DNA from: Methanobacteriaceae archaeon
Lineage (GTDB): Archaea; Methanobacteriota; Methanobacteria; Methanobacteriales; Methanobacteriaceae
Direction: 5' to 3'
Length of the DNA stretch: 5,763 bases
NCBI GenBank assembly: GCA_900769095.1
Contig: CAAGFH010000022.1
Span: 1 to 5,763 of the forward strand
Shown: one piece after another, positions 1-4,452 of the stretch
Layout of the letters: each line of letters starts with the position of its first letter
Numbering within the stretch: position 1 is the stretch's first letter
Notes under the pieces: model-generated
What the model was told of the DNA's origin: nothing
Database searches by the model: none
Seen by the model: the letters and a program-made list of their open reading frames with translations, nothing else
Position numbers and translations under genes: made by a program

Positions 1-47
1 GAAAAATTTTAAAAAAAAATCAATGAAAAAGAGAAAGAAAAATTCTC
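1..47 (-). terminator. T-rich transcription terminator after cysS
   Basis: Just after the cysS stop codon the minus strand can form a short hairpin. The arms are GAGAA (31-35 on the plus strand) and TTCTC (43-47), with a 7-nt loop. A five-T run (26-30) follows, then a nine-T tract (11-19). Oligo-T tracts are the usual termination signal of archaeal RNA polymerase, with or without a hairpin, so this region probably ends the tRNA-Cys/cysS transcript. The 5-bp stem is weak and may be incidental; the T tracts are the main evidence. Confidence 0.55.
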
Positions 48-1394
48 TTAATCGTTAATATCATAACCTAATGCTTGTAGGTTATCTCTAATTTTATCAG
101 ATAAATCGTATTGTTTGTTAGCTCTTAAATCTGCTCTAACTTCAGAGACTAAATTAAGTAAATCATCAGAACCAGCATTTACTTGTTCACTAACAAAACT
201 TACACCGAAAATATGAGCCACATCATCCAAGAATAATTTAATAGCTATTTTATCTTCATCTGAAAAATCGGACAAATCATTTTTAGTATCATTAATTAAT
301 CCAAAAATAGCTGCAATAGCTTTTGGAGTGTTAAAGTCATCATCCATACTATTAAAGAACTCTTCTTTGTGAGGTGCTAAAACATCACACTCATATTTTT
401 CATCACCAACTTCAACATCTAAAAGCTCATAGTATTTTCTAATTCTGTCTAAGCTTTTTTCAGACTGGTGAAGTGAGTCTTTAGAAAAGTCAATAGGACT
501 TCTGTAATGAGTTGAAAGTACAAAGAATCTGAAGGTATCAGGTTCATAATCTTCAAGCAATTCACGGATAGTAATGAAATTGTTTAAAGATTTTGACATT
601 TTTTCTCCGTTAACATTTAAAAATCCGGTGTGTAACCAGAATTTAACCATAGGAGCTTTTCCTGAAACAGCTTCCATTTGAGTAATCTCTGCTTCATGGT
701 GAGGGAAAATTAAATCTAAACCTCCACCGTGAACATCATACTGAGGTCCAAAGTAATATTCAGTAATTGCAGTATCTTCAATATGCCATCCAGGTCTTCC
801 GTCACCCCATGGAGATGACCAGGTTGGTTCATCTACACCGATACGTTTTTTCCAGAGCGCAAAGTCCTGTGGATTTTTCTTGGTGGTTTCTGCAATATCT
901 CTGTGTGATTCTAATTCATCAACATTTCTGTTGGATAATTTACCAAATTCTGGGAATTTATCAATTTCAAAGTAAACTCCATCTTCGGTTTCATAAGCAA
1001 AACCTTTATCGATTAATCTTTGAATTTGGTCTAATATTTCATCAACATGATCAGTTGCTCTTGCAAATAAATTAACACCAGTGACATTTAATTTATGCAT
1101 GTCTTCAATGTATCTTTTTTCAAACTTACGAGCTAACTCTTGAGCAGGAATTCCGTTTTCTTTTGATCTATTAATGATTTTATCATCAATATCAGTAATA
1201 TTTTGGATGTAAAATACAGCATACCCACTATATTCCAAATATCTTTTAATTGTATCAAAAGAAATGTATGTTCTTCCATGTCCAATATGAGCATCATCAT
1301 AAACAGTAGGACCACATACAAATAAGTTAACCCTATTTTTATTAATAGTTACAAAATCCTCTTTACTACGAGTTAATGTTGAATAGACGTCCAT
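48..1394 (-). CDS. cysS: Cysteinyl-tRNA synthetase (CysRS)
   Basis: This cytoplasmic class I aminoacyl-tRNA synthetase attaches cysteine to tRNA-Cys using ATP. The 448-residue product is close to the usual family length of about 460. The HIGH signature is AHIGHGR with H36-H39, and the KMSKS loop is GEKMSKS at 262-268. Other family blocks are FVCGPTVYD (25-33), NITDIDDK (65-72), GRPGWHIED (199-207) and HGGGLDLIFPHHEAE (222-236). The C-terminal part is helical, as expected for tRNA stem and anticodon recognition. Known E. coli zinc ligands are two Cys, one His and one Glu. C27, H232 and E236 are present, but the second Cys position appears to be D207. The ATG at 1394 is supported by a GAGGT Shine-Dalgarno (1402-1406) seven bases upstream. 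The gene follows tRNA-Cys by 32 bp and is probably co-transcribed with it. Many methanogens instead make Cys-tRNA through phosphoseryl-tRNA, so this is evidence for direct charging here. Confidence 0.97.
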   Translation of the reverse strand: MDVYSTLTRSKEDFVTINKNRVNLFVCGPTVYDDAHIGHGRTYISFDTIKRYLEYSGYAVFYIQNITDIDDKIINRSKENGIPAQELARKFEKRYIEDMHKLNVTGVNLFARATDHVDEILDQIQRLIDKGFAYETEDGVYFEIDKFPEFGKLSNRNVDELESHRDIAETTKKNPQDFALWKKRIGVDEPTWSSPWGDGRPGWHIEDTAITEYYFGPQYDVHGGGLDLIFPHHEAEITQMEAVSGKAPMVKFWLHTGFLNVNGEKMSKSLNNFITIRELLEDYEPDTFRFFVLSTHYRSPIDFSKDSLHQSEKSLDRIRKYYELLDVEVGDEKYECDVLAPHKEEFFNSMDDDFNTPKAIAAIFGLINDTKNDLSDFSDEDKIAIKLFLDDVAHIFGVSFVSEQVNAGSDDLLNLVSEVRADLRANKQYDLSDKIRDNLQALGYDIND

Positions 1395-1401
1395 AAAAAT
1401 A

Positions 1402-1406
1402 ACCTC
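1402..1406 (-). promoter_or_regulatory. Shine-Dalgarno site of cysS
   Basis: GAGGT on the minus strand lies seven bases before the cysS ATG and is complementary to the archaeal 16S 3' end. It fixes the start codon. It also argues against a leaderless cysS transcript starting from the TTTAAATA-like stretch around 1418-1424. Confidence 0.75.
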
Positions 1407-1426
1407 AAAAAAATAGTATTTAAAAA

Positions 1427-1498
1427 AGGCAAGTGAGGGATTTGAACCCCCGTATTATGGTCTGCAGCCACACACCTAAGCCACTCGGTAAACTTGCC
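1427..1498 (-). tRNA. tRNA-Cys, anticodon GCA
   Basis: The minus strand folds into a complete cloverleaf. The 7-bp acceptor stem is GGCAAGT/ACTTGCC with every pair intact. The D stem is a 3-bp ACC/GGT around a GAGTGGCTTA loop. The anticodon stem is TGTGG/CCATA with one G-T pair, and the loop CTGCAGA gives anticodon GCA (1463-1465). The variable loop is ATAC, and the T arm is GGGGG-TTCAAAT-CCCTC with one G-T pair. The discriminator base (1427) is U, the U73 identity element of tRNA-Cys. There is no intron and CCA is not encoded: U73 is the first of six T residues. The gene sits immediately upstream of cysS, whose product charges this tRNA. Confidence 0.97.
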
Positions 1499-1508
1499 AT
1501 TAAAATTA

Positions 1509-1563
1509 AAGGATAATAAAGTATTAGTCATTTACACTATAAATACTTTACTATTTTATCCTT
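1509..1563 (-). repeat. Imperfect 17-bp inverted repeat between regulator gene and tRNA-Cys
   Basis: On the plus strand the left arm is AAGGATAATAAAGTATT (1509-1525). The right arm is its reverse complement, AATACTTTA (1542-1550) plus TTATCCTT (1556-1563), interrupted by the 5-nt insertion CTATT (1551-1555). The loop is 16 nt. As minus-strand RNA this would form a 17-bp stem with a 5-nt bulge, beginning eight bases after the regulator stop codon and followed by TTTAATTTTAAT. It could end or protect the 3' end of the cysE-regulator mRNA, or serve as a DNA binding site around the tRNA promoter. The sequence shows only the symmetry. Confidence 0.6.
1537..1543 (-). promoter_or_regulatory. Candidate box A (TATA) for tRNA-Cys and cysS
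   Basis: The minus strand reads TTTATAG here, preceded by AAAGTA. From its centre the expected start, about 25 bp downstream, falls near 1515, giving a leader of roughly 17 nt before the mature tRNA 5' end at 1498. It is the best TATA-like element in the spacer. The element lies at the loop-proximal edge of the inverted repeat at 1509-1563. The sequence is AT-rich, so chance matches are possible, and the tRNA could instead be read through from the cysE-regulator unit. Confidence 0.45.
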
Positions 1564-1570
1564 GATTTTC

Positions 1571-1945
1571 CTAATTTACTTTAGAACCTAAACAAGATTG
1601 ACAATCTTCACCAAGGTGAGATTTATCAATGTTAAGTTGTTCTAGTACATCATCTACTTCAACATTGTTGCATATTTTACAGGTTGTTGAAATTAAATCT
1701 GCCTTAGTTGCTTCGCCTTCAGATAACTTGCGAGCAAATTCATGAATCATACCTCTAACCCTTTCATCAAGTTTGATTCCACTACCTCTTTTATCAGTAA
1801 TATATTGGGATACAGCAGGTTGAGTAATATCCATAAGTTCAGAAACATCTTTTTGTTTCATCCCCAAATTTAACAATTCTTTTGCTAATTCAGATCTAAT
1901 AGCAGGTATTACATACCAAACAACAATTTCACAAGGCGGTTTCAT
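1571..1945 (-). CDS. Small HTH transcriptional regulator with two CxxC pairs
   Basis: This predicted DNA-binding protein has 124 residues from the ATG at 1945. The N-terminal block (residues 1-25, MKPPCEIVVWYVIPAIRSEL onward) and the following XRE-like helix-turn-helix (about 29-50, with QKDVSELMDITQPAVSQYI) resemble a widespread archaeal family of short predicted regulators, as I recall grouped as COG2522. The C-terminal part carries four cysteines as C89-x2-C92 and C115-x2-C118, suited to binding zinc or an iron-sulfur cluster; C5 is a fifth. Metal type, ligand and targets cannot be read from sequence. The ATG lies five bases after the cysE stop codon, so the two genes are almost certainly co-transcribed. 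A GTG at 1954, overlapping that stop, would add three residues, but it has no Shine-Dalgarno and shifts the family start. Given its neighbours, a role in sensing cysteine, sulfide or Fe-S status is plausible inference. Confidence 0.85.
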   Translation of the reverse strand: MKPPCEIVVWYVIPAIRSELAKELLNLGMKQKDVSELMDITQPAVSQYITDKRGSGIKLDERVRGMIHEFARKLSEGEATKADLISTTCKICNNVEVDDVLEQLNIDKSHLGEDCQSCLGSKVN

Positions 1946-1949
1946 AAAA

Positions 1950-1954
1950 ATCAC
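1950..1954 (-). promoter_or_regulatory. Shine-Dalgarno GTGAT deciding the regulator start
   Basis: GTGAT on the minus strand pairs with the AUCAC part of the archaeal 16S 3' end and sits four bases before the ATG at 1945. It contains the cysE TGA stop, so ribosomes finishing cysE end on the binding site for the next gene. This favours ATG 1945 over GTG 1954. cysK uses the same GTGAT motif (3677-3681), three bases before its ATG. Confidence 0.55.
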
Positions 1955-2661
1955 TTTTCATTTTCTAATAACTCATCCAATGAGCCATATTCAGAATTGA
2001 TATCGTCTAAATCAATACCGTTTTTTTCGTATAAAATTTTAATATATTTATCATTTTCTTGGAGATGCTTATTAATAGTTTTAATTGCATCTGCAACAGG
2101 GTCTGGAAGTTTATTGTGATCTAAATCAACCTTCTTATGAGGTACTCCTCTACGTCTTACAATACGACCCGGAACTCCAACACAAGTACATTCTGCAGGA
2201 ACATCTTTTAAAACAACAGCACCAGTACCAATTTTGGAATACTCACCAATAGTAATATTACCCATTACTTTAGCACCAGCACCAATAATAACTCCTTTTT
2301 CAATAGTAGGGTGTCTTTTGGTTTTTTCAGTTGTGGTTCCTCCAAGAACTACACCTTGGTAAATCAAAACATCATCACCAACAATTGCAGTTTCACCTAC
2401 AACAACACCCATACCATGATCAATGAAAACACGTTTACCAAATGTCGCACCAGGGTGAATTTCAATACCGGTCAAAAACCTGGATATGTTAGAAACAATA
2501 CGTGCTAAAAGCTTGAATGAATGATTCCAAAGCCAGTGCCCAAGTTTATGAAACAATAAGGCATAAAAACCCGGATAACATAAAAATATTTCTAATGTTG
2601 ATCTTACTGCCGGATCCTTTTCCTTAATAGCCCTAATTTCTTCGCTTAAATTATCAAACAT
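1951..2661 (-). CDS. cysE: Serine O-acetyltransferase
   Basis: This cytoplasmic enzyme transfers acetyl from acetyl-CoA to L-serine, giving O-acetylserine, the substrate of the neighbouring CysK. The 236-residue protein is the short bacterial type, like Bacillus CysE, with a reduced N-terminal helical domain (about 1-55) and a left-handed beta-helix of hexapeptide repeats (about 65-165). Family motifs are TGIEIHPGA (64-72), [13 protein letters not shown] (80-92) with the catalytic His at H82, [12 protein letters not shown] (107-118) with H117, IGAGAKV (126-132) and VGVPGRIV (161-168). The charged C-terminal tail ends LLENEK and lacks the terminal Ile that E. coli CysE inserts into the CysK active site. 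The ATG at 2661 has a GAGGT Shine-Dalgarno (2668-2672) six bases upstream. The gene has its own TATA box and palindrome upstream and couples to the HTH regulator downstream. It may have come from bacteria by transfer; that is inference. Confidence 0.96.
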   Translation of the reverse strand: MFDNLSEEIRAIKEKDPAVRSTLEIFLCYPGFYALLFHKLGHWLWNHSFKLLARIVSNISRFLTGIEIHPGATFGKRVFIDHGMGVVVGETAIVGDDVLIYQGVVLGGTTTEKTKRHPTIEKGVIIGAGAKVMGNITIGEYSKIGTGAVVLKDVPAECTCVGVPGRIVRRRGVPHKKVDLDHNKLPDPVADAIKTINKHLQENDKYIKILYEKNGIDLDDINSEYGSLDELLENEK

Positions 2662-2685
2662 TGGTAAACCTCAATATATATTACA

Positions 2686-2707
2686 ATGTTATTACATTTA
2701 ATAACAT
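2686..2707 (-). promoter_or_regulatory. Palindromic operator candidate in the cysE promoter
   Basis: This is a perfect inverted repeat with 8-bp arms, ATGTTATT (2686-2693) and AATAACAT (2700-2707), separated by six bases. It lies just downstream of the cysE TATA box and spans the expected transcription start near 2690. A protein bound here would block RNA polymerase, as typical of archaeal repressors. The GTTAT/ATAAC half-site also occurs in the cysK upstream palindromes, though in a different relative orientation. The binding protein is unknown; the HTH regulator two genes downstream is the obvious candidate. Confidence 0.55.
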
Positions 2708-2711
2708 GTGA

Positions 2712-2719
2712 TATATAAA
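2712..2719 (-). promoter_or_regulatory. Archaeal box A (TATA) promoter of cysE
   Basis: The minus strand has TTTATATA, a near-ideal methanogen box A, preceded by ATAATC. The start predicted about 25 bp downstream, near 2690, would leave a leader of about 29 nt carrying the GAGGT ribosome site. This gives cysE and the regulator gene their own promoter. Read-through from cysK is also possible, because no T tract follows the cysK stop. Confidence 0.65.
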
Positions 2720-2725
2720 GATTAT

Positions 2726-3673
2726 CTATTCGAATAATTCTTCAATAGAAAGATATCTCTCACCATTATCTGGTAAGATAGCAATTATTCTTTTACCTTT
2801 ATTTTCTTCTCTTTTAGCTAATTGTAAAGCAGCCCAAGTAGCAGCTCCGGAAGAAATTCCTGGGAAAATACCTTCATTTTGAGCAAGAGCAACTAAGGTT
2901 TTACGAGCTTCTACAGTAGGTACTGGAATAATTTCATCGATTACATCAGAGTCAAAAATTGATGGAACAAAACCTGCACCAATACCTTGGATTCCGTGTG
3001 GTCCTTTAACACCTTTTCCTAAAGTTTGGGATTCTTCAGGTTCTACTGCAACGATTTTTACATCAGGAAGAACTTCTTTTAATGCTTTACCAATACCAGT
3101 GACTGTTCCACCAGTACCGACACCAGCAACAACATAGTCAACATTTCCATCAGTATCTCTTAAGATTTCCTGACCAGTTGTTTTGTAATGGATTCTAACA
3201 TTTGCTTCATTATCAAATTGTCCTAAAATAATTGAATCTGGTGTTTGTTCATTTAATTCCTTAGCTTTTGCAATAGCTCCACCCATCCCTTCACTACCAG
3301 GAGTTAATACAATTTCTGCACCAAAAATGGACAATAATTTTCTTCTTTCAACAGACATGGTTTCAGGCATAGTTAAAATTAACTTGTAACCTTTAGCAGC
3401 TGCTGCAAAACCAAGACCAATACCAGTATTTCCACTGGTTGGTTCAATAATTGTTGAGCCTTCTTTGAGTAATCCTTTTTCTTCAGCATCTTCAATCATT
3501 GCAACAGCAATACGGTCTTTAACACTTCCAGTTGGGTTGAATGACTCTACTTTTACATCCACTTCTGCTTCTAAGTCTTTAGTTAAATTGTTTAATCTTA
3601 CAATAGGAGTGTTTCCAATAGCATTAACGATACTATCCAAAACGCCTCTTTTTAATTCTGGAATATCTACCAT
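2726..3673 (-). CDS. cysK: Cysteine synthase A (O-acetylserine sulfhydrylase)
   Basis: This pyridoxal-phosphate enzyme makes L-cysteine and acetate from O-acetylserine and sulfide in the cytoplasm. The 315-residue length is standard for fold-type II CysK. Motifs in order are IGNTPIVRL (19-27), FNPTGSVKDR (45-54) with the PLP-binding Lys K52, the substrate loop PTSGNTG (78-84), GQFDNEAN (151-158), IHYKTTGQEI (161-170), the phosphate-binding GVGTGGT (184-190), GIQGIGAGFVP (227-237), GISSGA (272-277) with S275 near the PLP ring, and PDNGERYLS (301-309). The ATG at 3673 has a GTGAT Shine-Dalgarno three bases upstream. The gene is followed after 64 bp by cysE, which makes its substrate. Its upstream region is unusually rich in palindromes and repeats, suggesting tight control. 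A cystathionine beta-synthase or CysM role is less likely: there is no CBS domain or heme region, and cysE is next to it. Confidence 0.96.
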   Translation of the reverse strand: MVDIPELKRGVLDSIVNAIGNTPIVRLNNLTKDLEAEVDVKVESFNPTGSVKDRIAVAMIEDAEEKGLLKEGSTIIEPTSGNTGIGLGFAAAAKGYKLILTMPETMSVERRKLLSIFGAEIVLTPGSEGMGGAIAKAKELNEQTPDSIILGQFDNEANVRIHYKTTGQEILRDTDGNVDYVVAGVGTGGTVTGIGKALKEVLPDVKIVAVEPEESQTLGKGVKGPHGIQGIGAGFVPSIFDSDVIDEIIPVPTVEARKTLVALAQNEGIFPGISSGAATWAALQLAKREENKGKRIIAILPDNGERYLSIEELFE

Positions 3674-3708
3674 TTTATCACTTAATAATTTTTATAAATA
3701 TGAATTTA

Positions 3709-3729
3709 ATATAACTATTGTTATATAAT
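3709..3729 (-). promoter_or_regulatory. cysK-proximal palindrome (repeat copy 1) overlapping a TATA box
   Basis: The plus strand holds the palindrome ATATAAC-TATT-GTTATAT (3709-3726), followed by AAT. The full 21-bp block recurs exactly at 3760-3780. It overlaps the minus-strand TATA candidate TTATATAA (3721-3728), from which the start would fall near 3699, giving a leader of about 26 nt with the cysK ribosome site. A protein on this palindrome would compete with TBP, so this is a candidate operator. Confidence 0.5.
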
Positions 3730-3731
3730 AT

Positions 3732-3765
3732 TTATATCAAACTTGATTTAATAAATTTGATATAA
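3732..3765. repeat. 10-bp inverted repeat between the two cysK palindromes
   Basis: The arms TTATATCAAA (3732-3741) and TTTGATATAA (3756-3765) are perfect reverse complements around a 14-base spacer. The repeat links the two 21-bp blocks and overlaps the second. It could be another operator or part of a cruciform-prone region. In such AT-rich DNA a 10-bp pair may also arise by chance. Confidence 0.45.
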
Positions 3766-3793
3766 CTATTGTTATATAATGTTGTTATATAAT
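3760..3793 (-). promoter_or_regulatory. cysK-distal palindrome (repeat copy 2) plus a third half-copy
   Basis: The palindrome ATATAAC-TATT-GTTATAT (3760-3777) plus AAT is an exact copy of the 21-bp block at 3709, 51 bp away centre to centre, close to five helical turns. A partial third copy, TTGTTATATAAT, follows at 3782-3793, 13 bp after the same half in copy 2. A further TATA-like TTTATATT on the minus strand (3792-3799) may be an upstream promoter. The array looks like multiple binding sites for one regulator on one DNA face. Confidence 0.5.
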
Positions 3794-3808
3794 ATAAATG
3801 TTTTGGTC

Positions 3809-3822
3809 AAAAATAAAAAAAA
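3809..3822 (-). terminator. Oligo-T terminator of the aroA-nth unit
   Basis: Eight consecutive T residues (3815-3822, minus strand) start directly after the nth TAA stop. One A and five more T residues (3809-3813) follow. No stable stem is evident. This fits hairpin-independent oligo-T termination in archaea and separates the aroA-nth unit from the cysK promoter region. Confidence 0.6.
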
Positions 3823-4452
3823 TTAGATATTTTCATTAAAATAATCACAAATATCAGTGCACGGACAGACTTCACATTGCGGAGAAATCGGTTTACAGAT
3901 GTTTTGACCAAACTGAACCATCAAATCATTTAATTTAATCCACAAATCCTTCGGAGCTATTTTAGAAAGCTCAACTTCAGTATCTTCAGGATCTTTTGTA
4001 TTGACTAGTCCCAATCTATTTGAAATTCTATGAACATGAGTATCAACAGGTATTGCAGGAAGTTCAAAAGCAAAAACCATTACGCAATTTGCAGTTTTTC
4101 TACCAACTCCTGGAAGTTTTAGCATTTCTTCAACAGTATTTGGAACTTCTCCACCGTACTGATCAATTAAAATCTGTGAAACTTCCTGGATTCTTGCTGC
4201 TTTAACATTATAAAATCCTGCAGGCCTGATTAATTCTTTTACATCATCAATAGGTGCTTCTGCAACCTCATAGATATCTTTATATTTTTCAAATAAATTA
4301 TCAGTAGCCTGATCAGTATTCTCATCACGAGTTCTTTGAGATAAAATAGTTCTAATTAGTACCCTGTATGGATCATGGTCATGAAATACTCTTATATCAA
4401 AAGTATCATCCAGATATTCAACCAATTTAATTACACGTTCCTCTTTATCCAT
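3823..4452 (-). CDS. nth: Endonuclease III (DNA glycosylase/AP lyase)
   Basis: This base-excision repair enzyme removes oxidised pyrimidines and cleaves at the abasic site. The 209 residues match the E. coli length of 211. The helix-hairpin-helix is [10 protein letters not shown] (113-122) with the catalytic Lys K119, and the catalytic Asp is D137 in IPVDTHVHR (134-142). The C-terminal [4Fe-4S] loop has the canonical spacing C186-x6-C193-x2-C196-x5-C202; C198 is an extra cysteine inside the loop. [10 protein letters not shown] (37-46) replaces the bacterial LSAQATD block and gives an archaeal look. The start ATG shares one base with the aroA stop (TAATG), so translation is probably coupled and the two genes co-transcribed. 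No functional link to aroA is evident. Related thymine-mismatch glycosylases or MutY share the fold; the Lys/Asp pair favours a bifunctional endonuclease III. Confidence 0.95.
   Translation of the reverse strand: MDKEERVIKLVEYLDDTFDIRVFHDHDPYRVLIRTILSQRTRDENTDQATDNLFEKYKDIYEVAEAPIDDVKELIRPAGFYNVKAARIQEVSQILIDQYGGEVPNTVEEMLKLPGVGRKTANCVMVFAFELPAIPVDTHVHRISNRLGLVNTKDPEDTEVELSKIAPKDLWIKLNDLMVQFGQNICKPISPQCEVCPCTDICDYFNENI

Noticed and set aside
767..1075. Plus-strand open frame of 102 residues inside cysS
   Set aside because: It lies wholly antisense to a strongly conserved cysS region, shows no recognisable motif and has no independent promoter evidence. It is a shadow frame.
1133..1321. Minus-strand 62-residue frame inside cysS in another frame
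   Set aside because: It lies in a different frame under the HIGH-motif region of cysS, which fully explains the DNA.
1416..1424. TTTAAATA-like TATA box for a leaderless cysS transcript
   Set aside because: The predicted start would fall at the ATG and leave the good GAGGT ribosome site outside the mRNA; the sequence is better explained as the T tract after tRNA-Cys.
1946..1954. GTG at 1954 as start of the HTH regulator
   Set aside because: No Shine-Dalgarno precedes it. The ATG at 1945 has GTGAT at proper distance and begins at the conserved PPCE block. It is not fully excluded.
2311..2508. Plus-strand open frame of 65 residues inside cysE
   Set aside because: It is antisense to the conserved hexapeptide core of CysE; its composition reflects the complement of that repeat region.
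3465..3728. Plus-strand open frame running from cysK into its upstream region
   Set aside because: It is antisense to the conserved PLP region of CysK and extends into the palindrome-rich control region. It has no family resemblance.
3709..3793. Possible CRISPR array or mobile element ends
   Set aside because: There are only two full repeat copies with one spacer, no uniform spacer set, no cas genes and no transposase. Promoter-proximal palindromes fit operators better.
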